From Kalaharituber pfeilii (lineage: Eukaryota > Ascomycota > Pezizomycetes > Pezizales > Pezizaceae), in the NCBI GenBank assembly GCA_015179045.1, contig WHUZ01000008.1:620001-684000 (forward strand): 64,000 bases of DNA, read 5' to 3'. This document shows positions 20,118 to 31,065 of the stretch, in pieces. Within the stretch, counting starts at the first letter, position 1. Each line of letters starts with the position of its first letter. A model generated the notes under the pieces. The model did no database searches. It had not been told where the DNA came from and saw only the letters and a program-made list of their open reading frames with translations. Made by a program: the position numbers and the translations under genes.

Positions 20118-21516
20118 CTAGTACTCGCTATCGTAGTCGAGGGTGTGGTCGTCCAAGAGGTGGTCGTCCAAGAGGTGGTCGTCCCAGAGATCCGCATCCA
20201 GCTCGGAAGTAATATCGCCGTCGATATCTGCCAATTCATCGCAATATAGATCGTCCTCATCCCAGGGTGCATCGTCCTGCAATGTATCAAGATAGTCATC
20301 GTCTGGCTGATCATTCATGGCGTCGTATATCCTTCGCGACTGTTGAATTGCAAGGTACGTCTCCTTGCAAGGGGTACATCTGTTAATCAGTGTTTTGCCA
20401 CAAGACGAACATGCTGACCCTGCCTTGCCAATCTGGCTAATAGATGTACGATCGAACCAGCCACATGGGTCAGCCTGGATACTTTTACCACAACTCCCGC
20501 AGTCGACCCGCGCCAAAATCCTCAACCGGCCACATGCGTCGCATTTGCACAAAAGTCGACGTTCGCGTTGCCCTCCCATCCCTTTTTTCGCCCACGGTGG
20601 CTCCGCTACTGATGGCGGGTAACGCATTAATGCAATTTCAACATCTGTGTTCTCCTGGATAAGCTCAATGAGGTCGGGAAGGTCCTCAGCCCAGGACATT
20701 GCCCACGACAGGTAACCCAACAAAGATTGTAACATGCTGTCTCGCAAATTCGGGAGGCTTTCAATCGCCAGCCTAGCGGCATTAACTACTTCTGGTATCG
20801 TAGGTGTAAGCTGTGAACGCATGAATTGTAATGAACTACCTGTGTAGTATGAACGCTTTACGCGTGACTGCTGTTCCTCGAACACTGACTGGAGCTTGCG
20901 TAGACTAAGCTCTCGTAGGCTCTTGACATTAAACCGATCTCCAAAAACGTAGAGCTCTAGGTGCGTTTGGAGCGTTGCTTCTAAGGCCCCGGTTTCCTCA
21001 CTAACAAGGTGTGAATCAGGACCATCAGCCTCGAGTTTAAATAGGATCTACGGGGTAGCAAACGCACACAGTATAATCTTGAAAGTATGCCCACTGCAAA
21101 AAGCGCTTCATTGTCCTCCCATTCACATCCCGGAGCCTCATCTCGTCATGTAAACCCTCCCACATCTCATTATTCGTGTGACTCCGTAACTCTGGGGACA
21201 GGGAGGCTAGTAACTCCTTGTGAATGTAATAAATGGCTTCTTCACCGTCCTGGATAACGATCTTAAACAGCGGGGACCTGAGTGTCTCTAAGTTGAAAGC
21301 TGCAATGCCAGTTGTGCAGCCAGCGCTTGTGGTATCTGCAGAGCTCGTGGTGCCATGACAACCTTGACAAGTGGTCGTTGGGCGTCGATAAGGCCATATT
21401 GCTATATGTGAATGTGGGTTCAATTTGTGCGGATCAGTTATTATTCTGCTCTGCAATCGTTGCACCGCACAGAGTTGCGCATGCTTCGATCGGGTGATAC
21501 TTTTTATGGATTGCAA
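20118..21516 (-). CDS. BTB/POZ protein with C-terminal CxxC zinc region
   Basis: The N-terminal part (about 21290-21070) is a BTB domain: LRSPLFKIVIQDGEEAIYYI, HKELLASLSPELRS, RDVNGRTMKRFLQWAYF. BTB domains mediate dimerisation or cullin-3 binding. The frame then shifts by one base near 21050; past it, ATLQTHLELYVFGDRFNVKS and LRELSLRKLQ is the helical BTB C-terminal region. Next comes a four-CxxC block (CDAC, CGSC, CSSC, CTPC; about 20540-20370), likely zinc-binding, and a very acidic D-rich C-terminus ending at 20118. The frame change could be a single extra T at ATTTAAA or an intron too short to be normal, so this may be a pseudogene. The true start codon was not found; the 5' boundary is the open frame edge. 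Confidence 0.75.
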
Positions 21517-21519
21517 GAC

Positions 21520-22240
21520 CTTCGATCCTCACCTTGCGCTTCAGCATTTTCCAGGTCCATTTCATTAGCCAAGTCAAGTTATCAATTCTTGTTGAAGTCT
21601 TTGAAATCTCACTGCGGTGGTGAATGAAAACTTGCGAGTAACATGTAACCACTGTCGTGGATGCACCAAGTCAATTGATTAAGTTCAGGCCTCCAGTCTT
21701 GGCGAATGAGAAGAAGTGAAAGATCACGCGCCGTGGGCATGTGTGTAAGAACATGCTACGTCAAATGCGGCTTAAACTGTAGTCATAACGGCTTCACAAT
21801 TTGTCTCTTTGCACCGCTGCCGCTGATTATGCAACCTGTGTTGGGTACGACTGTATTTTGTTGCAAGAATACCGCCGTTCTTGGAGGCTGGTTTGGACGG
21901 CTTTTCATAGGACTCAAGCAGCTGCGTTCCACCGCCAGCCCGTACTTTTCTTCAATTTCGTTTAATAAGTTTCGCACTCAATATTTCAACTACCCCAACA
22001 AAATACTTTGCATAGGAATTGAATGAAGGGCAATTCGTCATATCTAGCAGTTCCGAAAAATTGTGGGTACGAGGAAATTATGGCTCCACCCAGTGGTGTT
22101 GGAGTGCTTCGCATTTATTTAAATGAGGTCCCTATAAAAGAAGTCGATTGGACTCGAATGTAGTCTACTCTTACTATAAATCCCAGTGAGGAGTGTGAAT
22201 GAGGATGTGCCTGAACAATCACCCTATCGATAAGCGGAGT
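21520..22240. other. No gene recognised
   Basis: Possibly the 5' region of the BTB gene. The 106-codon plus-strand frame (21706-22026) has no recognisable domain. Confidence 0.4.
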
Positions 22241-22330
22241 GATTTTTTTTTTTTTTATTTAATATCATTAATCACTTGCCGCCCTAGGGCTATAGCGATA
22301 TTTTAGGTACATGAAGCAAGGGCCGAGAGC
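22241..22330 (-). mobile_element. LINE-A 3' tail with some 3' UTR
   Basis: A T-run, AATATCATTAATCACTTGCC, GCCCTAGGGCTATAGCGAT, then about 25 bp (TTTTAGGTACATGA) resembling the reverse complement of the LINE-A 3' UTR. No convincing TSD. Confidence 0.65.
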
Positions 22331-22840
22331 CTCCGAAGTTCAATGGTGGGGCTAATTTAACTGGATTACGCACATATGCCAGCAAATTAATATTGTAGCC
22401 GTATTACTGCGGTCCTTCCGCAAGTGGGAGTCATAATTTATATTCAGACTACTCATGCAGTAGCAGCGATCATTATCTCACGGATCCAGATTCTATCGAT
22501 CCGACCGGCTACAGTGTACAGGAGCAAACCTCTATGGTTGGGGACATCTGTATGCGGAGGAGGGCGGACATTTGCTTCGATGATGACTAAGCACTATAAG
22601 CACTAGTTATGTAGTCGTTACATGCACTGATGCCCCGCGATTTTCTTCCTACCGCCCTACAGCACCAATCCACTGTCCACCGCTGGTTGACCCCTATACT
22701 TGCATACTTGATACCTGTTGCATCGGTCGCACATATCGGCCTGTTCAGTCACCCTGTCGCTTGAATCAAAGAATTAAATTGGTAAATACGTTCCTATGCT
22801 TGAGTTAATTAATTAGTCTGGCTCACTTAATGTTAATACA
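22331..22840. other. No gene recognised
   Basis: No gene or repeat supported before the transposase remnant begins. Confidence 0.4.
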
Positions 22841-23227
22841 GATTCACAAAAATGTTGCGCACGAACTTTACTCTCTCAGCAACCTGATTTTATACAGCAA
22901 AAAGGCGGGCTAGAAGAAGAATTAGAAGCTGCTGGTCAACAGGTAATTTTTTATCCTAAGTTTCATTGTGAACTTAATTTTATTGAGCGTTATTGGTGTT
23001 CTGTTAAGTATTATTTACGAGAAAACTGTTCTTATTCATTTGATGGTTTACAAGATACTCTTCCTCTGGCATTACATTCTGTTTCTTTTGCATCTATTAA
23101 TCGTTTTTATTATCATTGTTTACGGTCTATTGATGCATATAGTGAAGGATTAACTTATGGTACGAAGGAGTTTCATTCATATATATATAAAGGTCATAGA
23201 CAAGTACCAGATAAAACGAAGTGGTAG
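22841..23227 (+). pseudogene. C-terminal end of an IS630/Tc1-mariner-like DDE transposase
   Basis: An open frame without an ATG reads CCARTLLSQQPDFIQQ, KGGLEEELEAAGQQVIFYPK, FHCELNFIERYWCSVKYYLR, ENCSY and ends in a stop at 23225-23227. NFIERYW carries the last acidic residue of a DDE triad in the usual N-x-I-E-x-x-W setting, and CCAR...LQPDF and IFYPKFHCELNFIE are hallmarks of a fungal DDE transposase family. The N-terminal two thirds, including both catalytic aspartates, are absent. AT-rich codon use sets it apart from the LINE copies. No terminal repeats were found. Confidence 0.8.
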
Positions 23228-23990
23228 AAGGGATATGTATAGGGTATATGTATATACTATTCTATTTTAGGTTAGCGTACTTCCTTTTCTGGTTAGGTTG
23301 GTTTATACTATACTATATTTAGTAGTTACTAAAGGTGGACAATTTGACCGATTCCCATATAAAACTGCTCATCTTTGACTGTCAAATCACCAGTACAAAA
23401 AATTAATTAAATAGATATCGCTCTATAGAATTATTTTTCATTCACTAATTTATCATCGTATAGCATGAAACTAATTTTATCTATTTATTTTAGTTGTGAT
23501 TTGAGTGTTGAAGTTGATGCGAAATTTGATCCGAGTACACATGTCCCCAACCATACCTAATGTTGAATGAAAAAAGGAAAAGAAAGAAAAGCTTACTATG
23601 TTTTACCATATCTGGACAATTCGACGCACTTTCTACCAAATCTAGCCGCGCAGAAGAGCGTGTACCTCAACCACTAGAGCAGAAATTTGTAAGTGTTATT
23701 TAGCGAAATTAAACCAATGCTTCTTCATGTTTACCACCTCTGCTTGGTCACAGAACTCATTCCCAAGGAATCATGACACTGTGAAAATTCGTAATGTGTC
23801 TTGACATCTATTTGTATGGGATTCTCATACAATACTTCAACGGACTGAACATACTACTCTTCGTCAGCACTATCACACCACTGACTATAGCCGTGATCAA
23901 AGGGCCTTCCCTAGCTGCATATTGATTCAGTTGATTTTAGTCAGTTCATTTTGATATATTGCATAGTTGGCATGCCGACATATATTTTCA
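23228..23990. other. No gene recognised
   Basis: AT-rich spacer. The stretch at about 23800-23890 resembles 2080-2165 (see the finding on the shared block). Confidence 0.4.
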
Positions 23991-24003
23991 GTGCTCTTCC
24001 GGT

Positions 24004-26112
24004 GGATGCAGGGGGAGGAGTGCCACAGAGGCAATGATGAGGGCCGTAACGAAAACGCAACGGTGTCTGGGGAGACGAGGCGGAGCGCTGTGGAGCCTCG
24101 ATGACGTGCGAGGGGGGTTCAACAACGTGAGGGGGGGGCGAAGTACTGGAGAGATAAGGAAGGACCCCAAGGCAGCGAGATGGGCAGGATGGCTGGGGGG
24201 GGGAGAGAGAGTTCACGGTGGAGTGGGATGGGAATGTCCGGGGAAGGGAAAGTCGAACGTGGGGTCACCCTATCTCCAGTGATATTTCTGATATGGCTCG
24301 CGCCGGGAAGACTGGAGGAAACATTGAAAGTAGAAATCCCGGAGGTGGACAGTGAGGTCCCGTTTTACGTGGATGTGGGAGGGAGCCAAGGACCTTGAAA
24401 GGCTGAGAGTAAAAATCCAGAATGTGGTGCGGAGGGTGGCGGAGGAGTGTGGGGTACCCCTCGAACCTGCGAAGCATGAGGACATTGTGTTGGCAAGGGA
24501 AGAAGGAGAAGAAGGGAAGTCAAACGAGTGAAGTGGCTGGGGGTCATCTTCGACTCCACGCTCAACTTTGATTTCCACTGGAAAGCCAGAATTGAGGAGG
24601 CGAGGAAGCTAACCGGGGCGATGATGGAGCTGGGGGCGGGACAGTGGGGGATGAGCCCAAGTAGCTGGCAGCAGTTATACACGGGGACGATTAGAGCCGT
24701 CATGATGTGGGAGGCAGAGTTTATGTGGCGGGGGCAGAGGGAGTGGCGGAAGGAAATGGAGAAGGTCCAGTACCAGGTCCTGAAGAGGCGACCGGGGCGG
24801 TACACGGGACAGCAAAGGAGAAGGTCAACTGAGTTGCAGCACAAGCACGGTTCGTGGAGTGCGGCATAGGGGACCCGGAAGGGTGCGGGGACATGTGGAC
24901 GGCTGACTTTAGGGGAGAAGGAGAAGAAGAAGAAAGGGGACGGGATTGGAGAGACTGGGATGCGAGCTGGGCGACACAGAAAGGGGAGGGTTTCGAATCG
25001 GTCGCCGGCAGGATGCAGAGCAAGGTGAGCTTCGTGATGCCAGAAGGGGTCGACGAAGTGTCATGGGGAAGACGGTGCGAGGAAGTGGAAGTAGAGGAGG
25101 CCCAAAGGGAAGACGGAAAGGGGGGGGAGAGAAATGGGAGGCGTCCATTCACTGGGCCACAGAAGGGGCGGGGTGCGTGTACACGGACGGAAGCATGAAG
25201 TTCCGGAAGTGGGACGGGGGCGGGGGCGAAAAAATGGGAACGGGGACGACGGTATGGGATGGGGTGATCCAGGGCATGAAGAAAGGACTGGAGAGAGCGA
25301 CGCCGGCGCCAGCGACCGTGGTAGTACTGACTGATTCGCAAGCCGCAATAACGGCGGTGAAGAAGGCAGGAAGCCGGGGCAAAGCAAGGACCGGGGACCT
25401 GAGGAGGATAGTGGACCTCATTGCAGGAAGGAGAAATAAGGGCGGGGAGGTGAAGTTAATGTGGGTGAAAGCTCACATTGGCATTGCGGGGAACGAAGCG
25501 GCGGATGCGGAAGCAAAAAAGGCGGCGAATAGGATCGGGAGATCGGCGACAGAAGTGGCGAGCAGCGGAACGGTGTGAGCCATGTTTCGGGGGGGGGGGG
25601 GGGGGCGGTGATGAGGTGGGGCAGAGGGGCAGCCACATCTTTTACAAGGCTCAGAACGGGGAAGGAGTGGGAAGTGAAGATCGGAAAAAGCGGCGGAGGG
25701 GACGCCGTGCAGGTGTGGTGAAAAACAGACCACCTGGCGTTCAGGCGTGAGGATGTGGTATACTCAGAAGGGTGGGGGGAGTGGGGAGACTTGGAGAAGA
25801 AAAAGTGGCGGGAACAGCAGGAGAACGGGGGAAGAGGTAGACATCCTGGAACAGCCACTGAGAGCGTAGGATACAGGGCGCAGGAAAGGAGGGCTCTTTT
25901 TCGGGGAAGCGAGGAGGGGGCGAGAATTCCGTTTGTAGAGGTGGCGGTGGAAAGAAATGATGTATCATAGCTATATTTAATTGCCACGAGGAGGAGGGGT
26001 AGCAAGTCTCGTATGTAGAGATGGCGGTGGACTGGCAGCTGGACATGCTTGCCTCCGAGCATCAGCTGCAAGCGGGGGGCTATGTGATATTAAAAAAAAA
26101 TTAAAAAAGGTG
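24004..26112 (+). mobile_element. LINE-B copy, 5'-truncated and decayed, with TSD
   Basis: Carries reverse transcriptase, RNase H and 3' tail pieces in order, with frameshifts. The tail reads GCATCAGCTGCAAGCGGGGG, GCTATGTGATATT and poly(A), a diverged LINE-B tail. A direct repeat GTGCTCTTCC(G/A)GT at 23991-24003 and 26113-26125 is the TSD with one mismatch. A G-run at about 25589-25605 lies after the RNase H. Confidence 0.88.
24030..25740 (+). pseudogene. LINE-B ORF2: reverse transcriptase and RNase H remnants
   Basis: Reverse transcriptase: DDVRGGFNNVRGG (motif A; 24095-24135), GKGKSNVG then LSPVIFLIWLAPG (24240-24310), and FYVDVG in place of the catalytic YVDD (24365). It continues with VKWLGVIFDSTLNFDFHW (24525-24580), WGMSPSSWQQLYTGTIRAV and WRGQREWRKEMEKVQYQVLK (24720-24790). 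RNase H: CVYTDGSMKF (25170), VVVLTDSQAAITAVKKAG and LMWVKAHIGIAGNEAADAEA (25455-25515). At least three frameshifts and the lost second Asp of YVDD make it inactive. It is related to the 2.2-3.7 kb fragment and more distantly to LINE-A. Confidence 0.88.
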
Positions 26113-26125
26113 GTGCTCTTCCAGT

Positions 26126-26600
26126 ACTATGCAATATTTTCAAATATTTTGGACAACCCAACGATCACTTCAAAGATCATGTTCATGCCATGTACATCTT
26201 TAAACCCATATCGAGTGTTACAACATTTTTATTGATGGTTGCAGAGGGGTAGCATTTCCATATCTGCAATTTTTTTACCGTATCACATACGCGAGAACTT
26301 GATGTCGGAAAAATGTGCATTCGCTTTTTCTTAAAAGTATGAGATGCGGGAACTGAAGAATAATGCATCCCCGCATAGAAGAAAGTAGGTTTTGTGGGTG
26401 GGTGGGGATATACGTGCTCTCGTTTGCTTCAGTTTTTGTGGGAGAATTGTGGGGTGCGGCGAGGTGGGGTGAAAATGCAGGATGTAACCGACGTAACGGG
26501 ATCCTACTTGGCATACAGCACTATGCCATAACAGCGCTATTTGAAGGTGCCTCACCCTTTGAGTAGATACATTACTACCAGACCTCTGGTTACGAGGCTA
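26126..26600. other. No gene recognised
   Basis: No gene seen. TCTGGTTACGAGGCTAATTT near 26584-26603 recurs in modified form at 62045-62115. Confidence 0.4.
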
Positions 26601-26603
26601 ATT

Positions 26604-27100
26604 TACCAGACCTCGCCATACCGGAAACCTTGCTATACCGGATAGCCTGTTTCGGACAACCGTTTCCCATACAACTTGCCCATGCTATACCGGACGCCCT
26701 AACAATTCCGGACCGGACAGAAACCTCCACCGCTAATACTAACACATCTTAGACTATCCCATTTCACACTTGGCTGCTGCCACCACTGCTGTACTGCTTC
26801 TGCTATTGCCGCTCCTACCATCACTTGCTACAATATTGTTCAAGGAACGCAAACTAGGCACTTCGATACTTCGTTTTTCCATCATTTCCGAGATCAATTG
26901 CTTCACTTTGTCTCAAAAAATTTCACAAAGCAGATCTAGCTACCGGTCGGCCCTGAATAATAAGTTAGATAATTTAGGATATCAAAGTTAAGTTAAACTA
27001 CAGTAATCTTACCAAAATTGTTTACCGAATTCAATTATCTTTACTTTGGTTCTAGTCAACATTTACATCGTTGATCCGGTAAAGCAAGGTTAGACTGTAG
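26604..27100. mobile_element. MITE of the 'TTGCTATACCGGA' family
   Basis: The left part has ACCTCGCCATACCGGAAACC, TTGCTATACCGGATAGCC and TTCCGGACCGGACAG, as in the 19.3- and 39.8-kb copies. The right end GGTAAAGCAAGGTTAGACTG is followed by TA. The interior is unrelated and non-coding, so this may be a distinct subfamily. The left boundary is approximate. Confidence 0.6.
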
Positions 27101-27455
27101 TATTCAAACTTCTGAGTCACAACACCAGCGGCGACGATCAATCACCCAAGTAGTCAAGCTCTGCAAAAAAAAGGTAATTAAGTTCTTACCTATAGAGATG
27201 GCAAGTACATACCTATCGGAGCTCACTTTTGCTTTGTTTTTGTTAGATGCCCTTGGGTACAGTGAGATTTAAAAATGAAACAAGAATATAAAGTAAAAAT
27301 TGAAAAATTTGAGTAATAGGGATTGCAGTTTTTGGTTAACCAACTGACATCGAACGTGAGGATCGTTCATCGATAATATTACTTGTTCCGCGCACATAGG
27401 CATTGAGAAGAGATGCTGTATTTACGTAGCACAGAATAGTAAGTAGTCATAGTAG
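27101..27455. other. No gene recognised
   Basis: AT-rich spacer without recognisable features. Confidence 0.4.
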
Positions 27456-27457
27456 TA

Positions 27458-28302
27458 CAGTCACTGGTCAAAAGTCTTGGTGAAAGGGATCTGAGCACCA
27501 AGCGGCGACAATGTCCATATGAACAAAAGTTAAGATATCTCCACGAGAAGTGACCCAATTAACCTACAACTTGAACTGGTGATAGTGTAAGCAGTATGGT
27601 TTATGTCACAGCACAGGATATACTAGTACTTATAGCACAATGATTGCAGTGTAATATCTAATAAAAGTTATTAATAACTAGGTATTCCATACAAAAACTG
27701 TGACTTTTTCGAATTGTTATGTATCTTTAGCACCACAACTAGATAGGCAAACAGGATTTTTTCTATGATAGGTACTACCTGAAACTTCATGGTTCCGGTT
27801 GTAGAACAGATGTTGGGGTCATGTCGCTGCCGAGATAAAATCGCAAACTTGAAAGAACGCCAAGACTGCCAAATTCCCATACAAAATTGTCATTCTGGGG
27901 TCAAATATCGGTGTCTGGAGATAATAGCTCCACACAGAACCCACAACACAGCATAAAAAATATTAAAAATATGAAATAAGATGGACTCAATATGTATTTT
28001 CATAGCAAAATTTACTAGCCCCAAAAATATTCTCCTTGTATAAAACTACACTATTATGGAGAGAATTTAGGTAAAAAATGCTAGAATTTACTCCTGATTT
28101 ATTGGTCCATATAATTGACTACCACTATTCTCATGATTGCTGCATGTGATATGCAAGACTATAGACACGGTGCTATCAGTTGCAGGTACGACTTCTGAAA
28201 TTGAGCTATGGATTATGGAGATATGAGCATTTGAAGTTGTGCAAACAAGCATTTTAAAGTACCAAGAAAAGTGGCGTCACCAAGACTTTTAACCAGTGAC
28301 TG
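27458..28302. mobile_element. Tc1/mariner-type MITE, 845 bp
   Basis: Terminal inverted repeats of about 26 bp: left begins CAGTCACTGGTCAAAAGTCT, right (inverted) CAGTCACTGGTTAAAAGTCT. Only one mismatch is visible, and TA lies at both outer edges (27456-27457 and 28303-28304). The interior has no transposase frame, so it is non-autonomous. The well-matched ends suggest a fairly recent copy. Confidence 0.88.
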
Positions 28303-28304
28303 TA

Positions 28305-29527
28305 TGCTTGGCTAGTGATAGCCCATAAGACTACCGTAGTGCAAATTTCATGATACTATTTTATATTGGGAAACGATCGCCTACCTAGAAACGACGCGCA
28401 TCTTGGCATGCCTCATGAGAAACCATTTTCATAATATCTTTGGCAACTTAGATGCCAGTAACATCAAATAAAGTGATATAGATACAATGATGTCGGGACA
28501 ACATTATCTACATATTCTATTGCCTATATTAAATGTCAAGCTCCTGCTATATCAATAAATATGTCAACAGGTCAATTTAACCCCCCTCCCTCTTACGCTC
28601 CTATATATTGCCAGTTAAATAGTACTAACATCTATGCTCTTATAGCTGCTGTCACTCACTAATGGCCATAGTATATGGTGGCATATGCTATAGGGGGGTA
28701 GGATACTTCAAGCTCTATTCGCAAGGCTAAAAGTGAGCAATTGCAGCAACTGTAGCTGTACCAATTTATACTTAGTTATAATAAATAGAAGGTACCGAGG
28801 CTGAACATACTGTTATACACTCTACAACTGCTTACAAGATTGATATAGGGCTATCTACACCTTTAGACCATCCTAGTTTACCAGTTGAAGATGATATACT
28901 CATTCCCAGCTGATATCTCTAAGAGTATAAGACATGCAGTCAAGCGGACTCCTCTACCAAAAACCCTCACAGCTCAACAAAAATTGCACGAATATGAATT
29001 CTGAGAAAGGATTTGGATTCCCTGGTGTTTACTTATGTAACCCACCATTTTTCCTTGATTTTTTTGCTCTTCTAATAATTTTTTTTGTGATTTTATCCGT
29101 GTCGAATAGTACTGACAAGTGATACAATGGATGCTCGGATACATGTCTCATGATTTATGGCAGCCGCTGTCTCACATGAGCCGCAGCTCCCTCGAGCTCT
29201 ATATTGATACCCCTAATAGCAATACTCTCGAACTGGTTTGCTGCTGTCAAACCTCAGATTTGCTTCCTAAACCGAATTACCATTTTAGATATGCCCTCAG
29301 CTCGCCGCTCGCAACCCCCGGGCCCAGATATGCCCCTCAAACCGGCTCGCTGCACACAATCCCTGCCTGCAGATATACCCCCAGGTCCGAATATACCCTC
29401 CAAACCAGTTCACCACCGCTCTCAACACTCTAAGTTAAAGTTAAATTCAGTTGCTGAAGTACTGGCAGTTGTGTAGGCGGCCAGTGGAGCGCGCGAAAAT
29501 ACGAAAAATGCACGCGCATACGAAATG
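28305..29527. other. No gene recognised
   Basis: AT-rich in the first half. From about 29200 to 29430 there are loosely repeated blocks (AGATATRCCC, AAACCGG-like) about 55-60 bp apart. No coding support. Confidence 0.4.
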
Positions 29528-29532
29528 CGCTT

Positions 29533-29927
29533 TGTCATGCCGCAATAGGAAATAACAGGGATTAGTTCTTGGTAACAACCATGCAGTGATCGACCCGAAC
29601 CACAGAATGCTCTCGAACCGCCGCCATAGCTCTACATCATTCCACATCATTCTACAGCATTCTACAAGCACTCTTCTATGTCGTCATGTATGTTTCTATT
29701 TCCATCTGTCTTCTTCTATGTCGTCATGTCGAAGTTCATGCAATACTCGTACCTGCTACTTCTGTTCACTCTCTCTCGTCTATATATACCTCTTCTACCC
29801 GCCTGTATGTAGTCTCCACTGGTCAACGTACGCTCATTCTCTCTTCTACCTTGTCCCTCTCTGTCCCTGCTGTCTCGTAGCACCCGCGATCGTGCCTTCA
29901 CCTACTGATCCCAGCATCGCCCTTACA
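29533..29927 (+). repeat. 5' LTR of the intact Gypsy
   Basis: TG...CA termini; identical in length and, as far as read, in sequence to 34911-35305. A TATA-like CTATATATACC at about 29779-29789 is a plausible promoter for the genomic RNA. The bases following the LTR (GTTTGACCAGTCACC) are not an obvious tRNA-complementary primer site. Confidence 0.95.
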
Positions 29928-29967
29928 GTTTGACCAGTCACCTTTATCGCGCCTGCTACGAATCGCT

Positions 29968-31065
29968 ATGGACGACACTCTTATGCGCGAAACGCTTCCT
30001 CCGGAAGGGTCACCTTCGTTGCCAACTGCTCCCTTCATGACGCCCTCAACTAGCGCTACGTCTCAGAACTCTGCCTCGATCCTCGATCGGTTCACTATGC
30101 CTCCTGAGTTGCGATCGTACTTCCAGGACCTACAGAGCACTGTACAACAACTCCATACTACAGTTGCTACCCTCCGCTCAGCGACTCCCACCTCAGGCTC
30201 CACTACTACTGACCATGCACCGAAGACCAAGGCACCGGACATTTTTACAGGGAACCGGTCGAAGCTTCGCTCCTTCCTCTCACAGATCTATCTCTACATC
30301 GCAGTGCATCCCCACGAGTTTCCTACCGAACGATCGAAGGTTCTCTACGCCGCCTCATTTCTCAAGGGTGCCGCCTTTCTGTGGTTTGAGCCTCACCTCC
30401 GCACCCTGCATCAGCATACTCCCTCAGCGCTTTTAGACAATTTCGACGCCTTCTGTCAAGCACTACAACAGACCTACGGTGATATTGACACTCGCGCCAA
30501 TGCGGAAAGAGCGATTGAACGCCTGCGACAAGTCGGTTCTGCGGCAGACTATGCGTCACGTTTTCAGCAACTCACTTCGTTCCTTAATTGGAATGAAGAG
30601 GCACTCATCTGGAGATTCTATAGGGGCCTTAAGGATAGGGTTAAGGATGAACTAGTTAAGGAAGAACGCCCCAAGCAGCTTTCTGAACTAATTGAAGAGG
30701 CCGTACGCATAGATAACCGCTTGTTCGAACGAAATCGAGAATTCCGTACCACCTCTGAGTGGGCATCGAAGACCAACCGATCTGATCCCGAGCCAATGGA
30801 TCTTTCCGCAGTCAGTACTAAGCCTGCTCCCCAGCGTACCCCTACTAATCGTGATCTCTCGCCACAAGAACGTGCTCGCCGGCTTAAGTACAAACTCTGC
30901 CTTCTCTGTGCCAAACCAGGACACAAAGCTGCTGAATGTCGATCCAATACTCTGACTCAACAACCTAATACTAAGCAGGACCCAAAGAAGAAAGAGCGTG
31001 TCAATATCTCCTTCACTACTACAGCTGAGGACAGTTCGGGGAAAGAGCCAGCTCAGACGAACTAA
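29968..31065 (+). CDS. gag: Gag protein of the intact Gypsy
   Basis: 365 residues from an ATG that is the first after the 5' LTR. The central region (residues about 90-240) is a retrotransposon Gag domain with ALLDNFDAFCQALQQTYGD and RANAERAIERLRQVGSA, which forms the particle shell. A zinc knuckle CLLCAKPGHKAAEC (CX2CX4HX4C) at about residue 311 binds RNA. The C-terminus is polar and lysine-rich. The frame ends at 31065, inside the upstream extension of pol (open from 31029), which is in the -1 frame. Confidence 0.95.
   Translation: MDDTLMRETLPPEGSPSLPTAPFMTPSTSATSQNSASILDRFTMPPELRSYFQDLQSTVQQLHTTVATLRSATPTSGSTTTDHAPKTKAPDIFTGNRSKLRSFLSQIYLYIAVHPHEFPTERSKVLYAASFLKGAAFLWFEPHLRTLHQHTPSALLDNFDAFCQALQQTYGDIDTRANAERAIERLRQVGSAADYASRFQQLTSFLNWNEEALIWRFYRGLKDRVKDELVKEERPKQLSELIEEAVRIDNRLFERNREFRTTSEWASKTNRSDPEPMDLSAVSTKPAPQRTPTNRDLSPQERARRLKYKLCLLCAKPGHKAAECRSNTLTQQPNTKQDPKKKERVNISFTTTAEDSSGKEPAQTN

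Noticed and set aside
24365..26071. Long minus-strand P/S-rich frames across 24.4-26.1 kb
   Set aside because: Antisense of the LINE-B copy; they share no homology with proteins and break at the same frameshifts.
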